64,000 nucleotides of DNA, from positions 8,434,001 to 8,498,000 of the forward strand of contig NC_088321.1 of assembly GCF_910592395.1 (NCBI RefSeq), written 5' to 3'. Origin of the DNA: Lineus longissimus (Eukaryota > Nemertea > Pilidiophora > Heteronemertea > Lineidae). The first letter of the stretch is position 1. Every line of letters begins with the position of its first letter. The translations under genes were made by a program, and so were the position numbers. This document shows, piece after piece, positions 39,744 to 49,737 of the stretch. A model generated the notes under the pieces. It was not told where the DNA came from. It worked only from the letters and a program-made list of their open reading frames with translations, and did no database searches.

Positions 39744-40052
39744 ATGGCAAGAAGGCAGCGCCCAGATGCAGTAACCGATGAGGAAATCCAAGCATTTCGC
39801 GAAGCCCAACATGAATTGGGCAATGACAACGCCAGGATCGGGGCCTTCCTGACAGGACGGGAGGAGTTGACGCCGCATGCGCACGCCATCTACAATGGAC
39901 ACCTCAATGGCATCATCAATCGCCTCCGCGTTGTTCGTCGAGCAATAAGAAGACGGGAAATTGTAGATGGCCATCTGCCTGCTGATCCAAACAGGAGGGA
40001 TGATCGATTTGTATTCAATTTTGATGGATTAAACAATCCAGAAGAGTTAGCT
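39744..40052 (+). CDS. Accessory protein of the TATTA transposon, exon 1
   Basis: It starts at ATG 39744; the donor GTTAGCT|GTAAGTAT follows 40052 (phase 0). It encodes an Arg-rich N-terminal domain (TDEEIQAFREAQHELGNDNA, then LNGIINRLRVVRRAIRRREI), probably helical and DNA-binding. No named domain is recognised. The placement convergent with a transposase matches the helper protein of related elements. Confidence 0.6.
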
Positions 40053-40299
40053 GTAAGTATGCAATGTTCGAGGACCAACCTTGTCTGACGCTTTGAAATG
40101 TTTTAGGTAATTCAATACTTTTATACTTTCCAAGAGTTGCTCTTGCAAAATCATCAATCAACCAATCAGTATTCGTGATGTTCTCGGGATATTTGCCCGC
40201 ATGTGTTCGGCTACTACTGGCGTGAAAGCAGTTATATTATTGATTATTAGTCTGGTCAGAAAAAACTTGTGTCATACCTCTTAAACTTTATTCATCCAG

Positions 40300-40427
40300 G
40301 CTCAGATGAACCAAGCAGAGGCCAACGAAGCTGCCGACCCAGTGGCAAGAATGAACGATGGTGGTCAACAAGACGGTGGTCAACAAGAGCCAGTCGGACA
40401 AGAGGGAGCTGCGAATGAACTTCCAAG
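40300..40427 (+). CDS. Accessory protein of the TATTA transposon, exon 2
   Basis: Acceptor CATCCAG before 40300, donor CCAAG|GTGATA after 40427. It encodes a Gln/Gly/Glu-rich linker (NDGGQQDGGQQEPVGQEGAA). 128 nt, phase 0 in and phase 2 out; it joins exon 3 in frame. Confidence 0.6.
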
Positions 40428-40660
40428 GTGATAGTCTTACATAAGCTGATGATACATCAATAACCTATTGCAGATGCTGGCCATGTCTAAACTGAGATAC
40501 TTATCCGACTACTAGATGAAGGAAAATAGTATGTGTTCCAAACCACTCACCATTGCCCTGTCCTGCCATCTAAATACTTCCCTTGATTTAAAACAGTTTA
40601 ACCTTTTTGGAACAACTGATGATAACTATTGGAACAACTGCTGATAAATTTGAATTTCAG

Positions 40661-40808
40661 GGGTGGACTCCGACAATTGCAGGCGCAGAATCGGTTGATG
40701 ATGAGAGACATGTTACACAGGATGGCGGCAAGAGAGGCCGAGGAAGCTGAACTTAGGGGATACATGATCCGATTTATGAGACAGAACCTGCATCTTGATG
40801 ATGAATGA
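40661..40808 (+). CDS. Accessory protein of the TATTA transposon, exon 3
   Basis: Acceptor TTGAATTTCAG before 40661. It encodes a C-terminal helix (GGLRQLQAQNRLMMRDMLHR, then MIRFMRQNLHLDDE) and stops at TGA 40806-40808. The full protein is about 195 aa, and all splice sites and the frame are intact. Confidence 0.6.
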
Positions 40809-41232
40809 TCCAACAGCAAAGGCCATGTATAGATAAGAATAAACTTTATTCGTATCTTTACAGTATTTTTCTTTGTTCTCTTCATTTTTCTCATACCGTC
40901 TCCGCTGGTCTAAACCAGCAATGCACTATATACAAAGAGAAATACTCTAATCTTTTTTGTAAGAGACCACGTGACTCCACCAATGTTGGGTGCTTTGAAT
41001 AAGCCTGAACTGAAGTAGTTAATGGACTGAAAAATGACAGGCCACATGATAATGAAGCACCAAACACTGGCCGAGTCAGGTGGTCTCGCCGAAAAAGGAA
41101 TTGAGTATAGCCTGGTCCCTGCCCATTAAAATAATTTCAGATTCGTTTAACTTTTACTTAAAACGGAGGTAGTCAGAAATTGGTGCCTCATCTATAAAGT
41201 GGGACATCTATAAAGCTCTAACCCTAAATGAC

Positions 41233-41512
41233 TTAACCAACGAGGACATTCATTCTTCTGAAGCTGTTTCTGCGCATGTTCCTTAAACCACCTGCCAAAC
41301 CAAAAATTGCGGGAATTGTTATTCGGCGATGTCGTGACCGAACACCTGCTGCCCGAAAAATCTTTATGTCATGAAGACAGTGTTCGATTCTCACCCGTCC
41401 AGCCCTGAACTCTCTTCCACGGCCATGGGTCACCACGAGTGGGACCTCATCTGGATACCCTTGATCTGCCAGAATGTTCGTCCCGTGTGGTACCAATGGT
41501 TCTTCCATTATC
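41233..41512 (-). CDS. TATTA-transposon transposase, last exon (second Asp and Glu)
   Basis: Acceptor TTTTTTGTAG before 41512. It encodes NILADQGYPDEVPLV with the second catalytic Asp and RVRIEHCLHDIKIF with the catalytic Glu. A basic C-terminus follows, stopping at TAA 41233-41235. It joins the preceding exon at phase 2. Together with the parts at 41714-41863 and 48967-49530 the enzyme has a full DDE triad. Confidence 0.8.
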
Positions 41513-41713
41513 CTACAAAAAATCAGGATTGAGGAATGATCTGTCCAATTTTCACTATAAAACCAAAACCAAATGTTTCGTGTGTTTTAGTTGCCTAGTT
41601 CCTACATTCACCATCAGGGGATAGCATCGTTAACTTATGAGATAATGAATTGTTACTTTTAAAATGATCTGGTTGTTGGTAACCAATAAAAGAAATTGCA
41701 TATCAGGAACTAC

Positions 41714-41863
41714 CTGTAGCAGAGAGCATCAGTGGTTGATCCCTGGAAACCAGGACGGCATCTGATTACGTAATTCTCCGAATCAACCAGCAACTGCGCG
41801 TTCATCACGTGGGAGTGGCGGTGACCTGAGTAGAACAGTTGTTGCAGGTTTCCTCGATACGGC
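41714..41863 (-). CDS. TATTA-transposon transposase, middle part (3' side of LINE-B insertion)
   Basis: It encodes QLFYSGHRHSHVMNAQLLVD and CRPGFQGSTTDALCY, the conserved block after the first Asp in Harbinger-related transposases; donor CTACAG|GTAGTTCC after 41714. It was originally one exon with 48967-49530. LINE-B now separates them, and the reading frame is continuous across the 11-bp target-site duplication when the LINE is removed. Confidence 0.8.
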
Positions 41864-42235
41864 CTCCTGATCAGTTTTTTTTGTTTTTTTTTTACAAAGA
41901 GTTTATTCGGTTTATATTGCACTTTTTTTTTACAGTTAAAAGCCGAAGGCTTAAACTACTGCAAAATAAAAATATATGCAAATAGTTACATAAGTTTATG
42001 AAGATACGAATAGTGACATAAGTTTTTTAAAGATGATTTGAAGAGATATACAGAATATATAATTGAGAAACTTGTGAAGTTGATATGTAGTGAATTTCGC
42101 AAAAAAGAGAAAAAAAAAAGGATAGATAGTTTGGAAAGTGCAGGGGGGCGGGGGTGCAAGAGTTAGGAATGATCATACGAGTTTGGGGTTGGCGGAAACG
42201 GAAAAGAGGGGGGGAGTCAGATATTTTTCTTTGAG

Positions 42236-45200
42236 TTAGATTGGAAAACGATTTGTGGATGAAATGAATTTTAGGGTTGATTTGATAAGGAGAGCATTTT
42301 CGAGGTTGGAGAAAGATGGATGGCCGTTGAGAAGGATGTTTGAGTTTAGAGTTGCATTATGGATGTGTGTTATTTGGAGGGTATTGGCGATTAGGGAGTT
42401 GCGTTGGTTTTCGTACTTAGGACAGTCGAGAAAAAAGTGTGAAGAGGTTTCTGGAACATGCATTGGGCACATGAGGCAAGTGGGGGTTTCCGAAACGTGG
42501 TTTAGGTATAGGTCAGATGTTAGTCCGCTGCAGTTGTTTCGCATACGTGTGAGAATGATGTTAAGTGGGCGAGGGCCGATGTCTAGCCAGGAGGGGATTG
42601 GTTTGATAGAGAATTCTGGCAGTTTGGTTAGGGAATATTTGTAAGAGTTTAGAGTTGGTTTCGCACGTATAGAAAGGTCGAGAGCATTCCAGTCACGGAT
42701 TGTAGAAGGGAAGAAGCTTGAGTAGAGGCTATTTGTGCGGCAAAGGAAAGGTGTTATATTGTTGTTTGTAGCTAAACGTGTGTTATGGTAGTGACTATCG
42801 ACGGTTAGTTCTGGGATGAGGTCTTTGAGGTAGGTTGGTGCAAGTCCGTTTAAAATTTTGTAGAACATTACGAGGCGATGGAATTTCCTGCGCTTTTCGA
42901 GTGGTAGAAGGCCAGATTCTCTGTAAAGGTCGCGGTGGTGAGAGCTGATTGTTAATCCTGTTATACATCGCATTGCATTGATTTGAGTTTTTTCCAGTTT
43001 TGCTGCTAAGTTCTGGGGGAGTCCGTCCCATACTACGTCTGCGTATTCGAGCTTGCTTCTGACAAATGTCTTGTAGAGCGTTAGTAAAGTTTGTTTATCC
43101 GTTTTGTATTTGATGTTTTGTAGTATGCCAAGTCTGCGGTTTGCGGTCGTAACGATTGACTGGATATGGTCTTCCCAGGTTCCTTTGTCGTTGAAAGTTA
43201 ATCCGAGGTGCTTGTGTGACTTGGCTTGATCAATTGCGACGTTGTTGAGATGACAGTGGATAACAGAGGGTTGTCTCCGCCTGCTCGTAATCAGATACAG
43301 CGTTTTTGTTGCGTTGTAGGTGATGGCCCATTTCATTGCCCATGCGTAAAGTTTGTTTATATCCTGCTGGATTTCGGGCGTGCATGCTATGAGGTTTCGT
43401 GATGCGAATGCGTTTGAGGTGTCGTCGGCAAACAGTCTCGTTCTGCCGTTGGTTTCCTCCGTGACGTCGTTTATGTAGACCAGGAACATCAGTGGGCCTA
43501 GGATAGATCCTTGGGGGACGCCAGCGTTGACTCGAAGCCACTCTGAGGATTTTCCGTTGATTACAACCCGTTGTTGCCTGTCTTGGAGGTAGCTCTTGAA
43601 CCATGATAGCAGGTTTCCTCTGATGCCAAACTGGTAAAGTTTCGATGCGATGCCTTAATGAGAAGTCTTGTCAAAGGCTTTGGAAATGTCACAGAATAGT
43701 GACAAAACTTCCTTCTGTTCGTCGAGGTCCATTAGTAATTGATGGTTTATTTCAAGGAGTTGGGTAACTGCAGAGTGGTTAGCCAGGAATCCAGATTGGT
43801 TCTTCGAGATGAGCAAACGGAGATGGTTGTAGACATTTCTGTGGACAATTTTTTCGAAAAGTTTTCCTATGACACTGAGGAGGGAAATGGGTCTGTAGTT
43901 GGATTTATCATGCCTGTCACCTTTCTTGAATATGGGGGTAATGTTTGCTTTTTTCCATGTTTCTGGGAATATGTTTTCATTCAGGGATCTGTTGAAAAGG
44001 ATGTGGAGCGGTTTGGTCAATTGGAGCGTCAATGAATGAACTATGCGAGGGCTGATGCCGTCTGGGCCGATGGCCTTGTTAGTGTCCATGATGGCGATTT
44101 GATCGGCGATATCCTGCTCTGTGATTATGATGTCGTTGAGCTCGTTGTTGGTGAGGTTTGGGAGTTCTCCTTGGGCGGGTATGTTTGTCTCATCTACGTT
44201 GCAGATTTTGGCAAAGTGAGCGTTGAGGATGTTGGCCTTGGTTGTAGGGTCGTCTACGGATAACCCATTGACATTTAGTGAAGGAGTTGTGTTGTTTTTG
44301 CTTTGACCGCAGATGCTTTTGGCGAGTTTCCACCAGTCTTTATCCTTTCTTCCATTTTTCAATTTGTCCGTTATCGACGAAAGGTGGGAATCCTTTGCCT
44401 TCTTGATCAGTGAGATAACGTGGTTTCGTTGTTTTTTGAAAATATCATAATCGATGTTAGAACCGGATTTCTTTGCTTTTCCAAAGAGCTTGTTTCTTTT
44501 GTTGATTTCTATTTTGATCTCGGCGGTTATCCAGTTCTTATCGTTTGAAGAGAATTTGATCCGCTGGAAGGGGATGAATCTTTTACTTGTCTCAAGTAGG
44601 GTGGTGGTGAAGACTTCTACCGCTACATTGAGGTTGGCCGTGTGTATAAGGTTGTCCCAATCCACGCTTGACATTTCTTGTTTGAGGTCATTCCAGTTTG
44701 CCTTGCTGAACTGCCAGATCGGGCGCTTGAATGCTGCTTTGGGGTTGGTTTGGGGTATGTCGACTACCACGGGACAATGGTCGCTGATGCCCTGAGGGAG
44801 GACGTTTACATCGGAGAAGAAGTCGGGCTGACCTACAATTATTGGATCAATGAGGGATTGGTTGTGAGAAGTGAAGTGGGTCGGAGTATTGACGAGTTGG
44901 AACATGTTGAGGGAGTCTATGAGGAGTGATAGGTGACCTGGGTTGTCTTTCAGTAGGTTTTGGTTGAAGTCTCCAACGAGCATAACCTTTTGCTGACCAA
45001 ACAAGCCGACGACGTTTGAAACGTTAGCATAAAGTTTGTCCCAGTAGGCGACGGGGAGTGCCGGATTTCTGTAGCCCACACCGATGATCAGGTGGCCCGT
45101 TTGGTGGGTCACCTTGACCCAGAGCAGTTCCAGTTCTGGTTCTTCGAGGTGATCTAGGCGTTCGCCGATGAGGGTGTCGGAAAGCTGGAGGCAGACTCCA

Positions 45201-45811
45201 CCACTTGCAATGGTCAGATCCTTTCGGAATACGTCATGGAAGCTTGGTACTAGGATATCCTGGTCTGTGATGGAGTTGTCTAGTCTGGTTTCGGATATGC
45301 ATAATATGTCGATGTCAGGTGGAAGTTCCGCGTAGAGGTTGTCAATTTTGTTGCGTAGGCTGTTGATGTTGATAGAGAAAAGTTTGGGCCCGGGATTTAA
45401 TTCCACGTCTCCTGATAAGAGGATTAGATTTGAAAAGTTGAAGTGTGTGGTTGGGATTGTCGTGACGCTAGTCCCAGCATGTTCCGATGGAGAAGTGATG
45501 GCGAGTAGAATGCAATGTACGGAGAAAGCTAGCGAAGCTAGGAGTAATATATACAGAATGTACGAGGGCATGGTGTCAGGGGATGTGTTACACCTGTTTG
45601 TGCTCAATTTCCCATTTAGTTTTAAGGATAGTGCCTTGATGTTGCGTTTCGAAGAGATGAACGAAAACGATATTTGTTGGAGGGTGATGTAGGACTGGAT
45701 TGAGAAGGGGTTAAAACGGTTAGCTTCAGGCGCGTGCCTGGATGAAGTGTGGTGCATTGGTGCATGAATGACAAAAAAAACGAAGAAGTAGAAAGCAGAG
45801 CGTCTAAGCAT
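42236..45811 (-). pseudogene. LINE-B ORF2: 2A-like motif, APE endonuclease, reverse transcriptase; one in-frame TAA
   Basis: It runs from ATG 45811 (or ATG 45571) to 42236, interrupted only by TAA at 43655-43657 just after the RT motif SKAFDK. The N-terminus includes a hydrophobic segment after the internal Met 45571 (MPSYILYILLLASLAFSVHC), then LILLSGDVELNPGP (about 45424-45386), a 2A-type ribosome-skipping motif. The endonuclease begins immediately after it (LFSININSLRNKIDNL, SETRLDNS, VGDFNQN, GISDHCPV). RT motifs are GPDGISPRIV, NYRPISLLSVIGK, VPQGSILGPLMFLVYIND and FADDTS. The C-terminus contains a CCHC-like CLMCPMH...HFFLDC. Confidence 0.88.
45386..45409 (-). other. 2A-type translational recoding motif (DVELNPGP)
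   Basis: The eight codons read DVELNPGP, exactly the D(V/I)ExNPG-P consensus at which ribosomes skip a peptide bond between G and P. The upstream LILLSG is also typical. It lies precisely between the N-terminal hydrophobic leader and the endonuclease domain of ORF2. That position would release the endonuclease-RT from the leader. Confidence 0.9.
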
Positions 45812-47510
45812 AGCCCTGTATAGGGCGAGACAGTTTATGAGTGGCGAAAGTGATCGTGGTGAGTGGGCCGGTAGACCTTGTCGGGTGGATTAAATGGATA
45901 ACGATTTTAATGTTGTGGTGGGATGAAATTGATTGTGATGACGGATAAGTTGAACAATGATGATAGAGCATGTTTTTGGTAAACATGGAATTGGTACATG
46001 TAATTGTGGTTGAGGTTGGATGTGCTTATTTTTGGAGGATTAAATGAATGAATGGTGAGGTCCTGTGGTAATGTATAGTGAATAGGAGACGATATCTATA
46101 ATGATATAGAATTGTGTGGAATTAGTGGCTGCTGGGTTCAAGATAGTTTCTATCAGGGTGACAACTGGGGGTGCTGAATAGGTGTTGGCTGATGGTACTG
46201 GTAGCAGTTTTGGCTAATGAGAGTCAAAAAGGAATCATGCTGAGGATGGGCCAAGAAGGCCAAAGATCTTATGAGTTGGTTTGAAGTTTTTAATAGCCGA
46301 GGAGAAGAGTTTAGTTGGGTCGCTAGAAGGAAAAAAAAGTTTCAAAAGTTAAAGGGGCAGGTCGGAGAAACGTTACGATTGCTACATTGTTGGCTACGAT
46401 AAAGAGAGATATTGATATGGCGTCACATACGTGATTTAGCCCCCAAGAAAGGCCATAGATACAAGTGTTACAGTTTTGACTGCTATAATGATAGATGTTT
46501 GGTGTGGCGCCACATTCATAAATTAAGCCAAGGGCAGGCCACAGATACTAGTGTTAACAATACTGTCTGCGATAATGAGATATATTGGTGTGGGGTCACA
46601 TTCATGATTTAGCCTGGGGAAGGCCACAGATACAAGTGTAATCAATTTCTGACTGCGATGATGAGAGATATTGGTATGGCGTCACATTCATGATTTGGCC
46701 AAAGGAAGGCCACATTATGCATGTGAAGTACAAAGGTGTATGACTAGGTCTTCTGTACGGGTCGGCTGATATTTGCCACAGAGCTATTTACAGGTTGAAA
46801 TGTACCTGGATTAATCATGCCTTATACATGCATGGCGAGTGGAAGGTTTGATTTCAGTAAGATTTATCAGCATGTAACTATGAAAAATAAAGAATTACTT
46901 GCACAGAACTTAGATCAGAGGGTCAGACATGGGTGATGATAATACCCTTGGACATGAGACATTCATGCGACATCACAGTATTTATACAACAGTACTGATT
47001 GAGAAATATTCGAATGTTTTAGTCAGTGTGGAAAAAATGTGGAAATGTGAGCACTTGTTTATAGTCACTATGTAGGGTCTCTTTCGTGGTTCAGCATGGT
47101 GTTCACTAAGTACAATTACGATTTAACCAGTAAGATACACGGCTGGATTAAAAGGAGTAGGACTTGGTAGCCTTGCGGATAAATTTTGGCACAGTGCCAA
47201 ATATTGATTTGTGTATGTTTTAAATCCTAACCCTTTAAAGTCATTGAACCATGTTTCTTGACAAGGAGAGATACTCACATTGTGTGTTGACAAGTAATCC
47301 AGGTTTTCGAGTTATTTTCACGTGAACGGTAGAAGATTTTGAATATATATGATATCACTTAAGGTTATCCGATAAAGTTCAGAGAAGTAGATGCGCCACG
47401 GATTGTCTTGCCGAGGCAATTCCGTGAGGAACTGTCATGGGTCTGATTAGTAGCAAAAGCAAAGTAAGCACAGAAGAGTCCAAAGAACACGGAAGAGTCA
47501 AACGAAGGCA
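45812..47510 (-). other. LINE-B inter-ORF spacer with tandem repeats
   Basis: A 1.7-kb region without an ORF between ORF1 and ORF2. It includes about 3.5 copies of an ~88-bp repeat (46414-46720; words CACATTCATGATTTAGCC, AAGGCCACAGATACAAGTG, GATATTGGTATGGCGTC). Spacers between LINE ORFs are normally short, so this one is unusual. Confidence 0.7.
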
Positions 47511-48684
47511 CTAAGTGTCCTCGGGGGGCCGTTCATCCATGGGCTCGGAGTCCTGGTTGATGTTGACTGTTGGTTCCTCCTGGCGCTGGTCAGCAGACAG
47601 GGACAATGGTACTGGTTGGGAGAAGGATGAGGGCAGCTCTGTCTGAACCATTGACTTCGGTTTGGCTTTGGCTGGGGCACTGTCATTAGATGATTCAGCT
47701 GTTTCCTTTGCTGGAGTGGATTGGAGCGATGGTACGCTGTCGATCACGTGGATCTGTGACGGGACCCAGGCAGTTGATGTAGCCGGTGTTTCCGCTGGAT
47801 TTGATGGCAGATGTCGGGATGACTTACCAGTCTTCTTCGGCTTTAGTTTCTTGCTCGTCGGCTTCGTAGTCAGAGAAACGTTTTTTGCAGGGTAGAGACG
47901 GCCTGCGGCTCCCTGTTTGGCTGGTTGTTGGTTCGCACGAGAGGTGTTGAGGCCTGCGGCTCTTTGTTGGGTTGGCTGTTGGTTCGCACGAGAGGTGTTG
48001 ATGCCGGTTCTATTGGAAAGTTGTACTCCAATAGCGTCGAGGTCGGCTTGCTTTGTGATGCGGACCGACCTACCTTCCAACGTTTCGACCAGGATGGCAC
48101 CGTCGGCTGTTTTCGTCCGTACGATCTGACGATCCTTTTTGAGGCACCTGCACAGATAGAAGAGTTCGTCACGTGTGCGTTTGAGGTCCTCCCTCACGTA
48201 AATTCCCCGGGGAATTTTGTACTTGTTGTAGTAGAAATGGTGTCGCGCATTATAACTAATGAATCGGACAATGATGTTGCGGTTTGGATTTCTATGCTTT
48301 GGGCCAACTCTGTGGCTTCGACATATTTCGTATGATGTGAAGTTCAGGCCGATGCTGTTCGCAAGGTCAACCACGATGGTGTCAGTGTCCTCAGCCGGTG
48401 TTTCAGGGATGCCAGCGATCCTGAGGTTGTTGAGTCTTGAGCGTTGCTCAAGATCGTCGTTTTGTTGTGCTAAGGAGTCTAGCCTGGCATGGACAGCGGA
48501 CAAATGTTCATTGATACTGGGAGAAATTACATTCACCTTAAGTTTTTCTATCATGGTGTCGGTCAGGAGAGCTTCTCGCAGGCAAGATTGTAAGCGAGTC
48601 TGTGAAGAGACTAGACATAGCGTCTTCATCGGGGTTTCCCGAGGCCGACCGCATTCTCTTCGTTGGTTTCGCTCCACGGACCAT
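47511..48684 (-). pseudogene. LINE-B ORF1 protein, one frameshift
   Basis: It starts at ATG 48684 (MVRGAKPTKRMRSASGNPDE) and shifts frame near 48580. It then continues through a coiled coil (HARLDSLAQQNDDLEQRSRL), an RRM-type ORF1 core (NNLRIAGIPETPAEDTD, RSHRVGPKHRNPNRNIIVRF, ARHHFYYNKYKIPRGIYVRE) and a Ser/Thr/Pro/Lys-rich tail, stopping at 47511. There is a short internal repeat of RTNxQPxxEPQA-like units encoded near 47900-48000. Such proteins coat the LINE RNA. The single shift suggests recent loss. Confidence 0.7.
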
Positions 48685-48966
48685 TGTTGAATTTGGTTTA
48701 CTCCCTGATATGAATACACGTAGGCCTATATGCCAAATGCACTCACGATAGTCGGGTTTGAGGGTGGAGCACCCTAAAAAAGTACTATAAGAGTTCGGAA
48801 TTAGAGAGTAAGTCCTCACAATGGACTCCGAAACTGTTTAATTAGACGTATGTAATGAAATCCTGGCCACCGGCCCACAGAAAGATGGTAGAATCGGGAA
48901 AGAAAGTCCTACATTTTTAGGTTTGAAGCTTGTTCCGCCATCTTGAATATCCCAGCTCCTGATCAG

Positions 48967-49530
48967 TTGTGGCGAACCATCGATAATCCCAACTCCATTG
49001 CCTGGTAATCTCCTCATCATTGCCCACTCCTGAGCATTCGGCCATCTGATATGACGTCGATATGTAGAAAAACCCATGTACGGTATCAATTTGGTCAGCA
49101 ACTTGGAAATGTACACTTCGTTTACTCCAAAGGTGTGGGAGAGCATAGCATAAGAAGGATACTGACGAGCCCAGATGAGTAACAAAAGTAATTTGTTCAT
49201 AGGTGTTAGCACATCGGGGCGTGTCCCGGGTACCAAGGCCTCTCTAACATTGTCAAACATATGATGAAAATCCTCAACAGTTACTCCCGTTAGAGTAAAG
49301 AAAAGACGTGGGTGCAAGACTAACCCCGTGAAGACATCCTTGCCGAGTCGAGGCCCTTGAAAATAACCACAAAGCGCGTTGTAAATGTCCCCTATCTTGT
49401 CTTCAAAAAGAAAGGCTGCAAGCAGACCACAACGTAATCTCTGTAACTCCCGATGATTCATTTCATACACCAGAGCAAGGAGAGCAGGGTAATCCATGAT
49501 TCTTCGACACACTGTAGGCCAGGAAACCAT
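48967..49530 (-). CDS. TATTA-transposon transposase, N-terminal part (5' side of LINE-B insertion)
   Basis: From ATG 49530. It contains LVLHPRLFFTLTGVTVEDFH, a helix-turn-helix-like segment (LSHTFGVNEVYISKLLTKLI) and the first catalytic Asp in GVGIIDGSPQLIR, after which LINE-B begins. The open frame runs on into LINE sequence to 48838, but those residues are not part of the enzyme. It is related to the truncated transposase at 26428-27104. Confidence 0.8.
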
Positions 49531-49737
49531 AGACCTGTGTTTATCTAAGAATAAACAGGCTTCATGATTGTGACTACATGGTAGGCATTACATCACATAG
49601 CTTTAAAGTCTTCTATGATCTAGATATTGGTTCGAAACTGACATAAACACTGGGCCCGCCTATTGAAATCAATTAAGTCATATTCCCCCAGACAGTGTCA
49701 GGACTGTGACTGTCCTGAGTAGGTAACAACTCTATTA

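Larger units (their letters stand above)
41875..48955 (-). mobile_element. LINE-B: L2/CR1-like non-LTR retrotransposon (7.1 kb), TSD CTCCTGATCAG
   Basis: The 11-bp target-site duplication CTCCTGATCAG lies at 41864-41874 and 48956-48966. The 3' end (left) has A-rich tails in minus orientation (T runs at 41875-41890 and 41922-41931). It carries ORF1 (47511-48684) and ORF2 (42236-45811), separated by an unusually long 1.7-kb spacer. It lies within the transposase exon of the TATTA transposon. ORF1 has one frameshift and ORF2 one stop, so the copy is close to intact but probably inactive. Confidence 0.9.
39369..49732. mobile_element. TIR DNA transposon with IS5-type DDE transposase, TSD TATTA (3.3 kb plus nested LINE)
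   Basis: Ends GAGTTGTTACCTACTCAGGA with a ~56-bp inverted repeat (39369-39424 and 49677-49732, one mismatch noticed) are flanked by TATTA (39364-39368 and 49733-49737). It contains a three-exon plus-strand gene (39744-40808) and a minus-strand transposase in three coding pieces. Removing LINE-B and its 11-bp duplication leaves about 3.27 kb. The DDE core resembles PIF/Harbinger/ISL2EU-type enzymes. However, a 5-bp duplication is not the 3 bp of classical Harbinger, so the superfamily is left open. Confidence 0.85.

Noticed and set aside
42255-44929. Plus-strand open frames across LINE-B
   Set aside because: Antisense shadows of the ORF2 reading frame, which carries all recognisable motifs.
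48838-48966. Transposase extension past the first catalytic Asp (SWDIQDGG onward)
   Set aside because: These codons are LINE-B 5' sequence beyond the target-site duplication; the true continuation is at 41714-41863.
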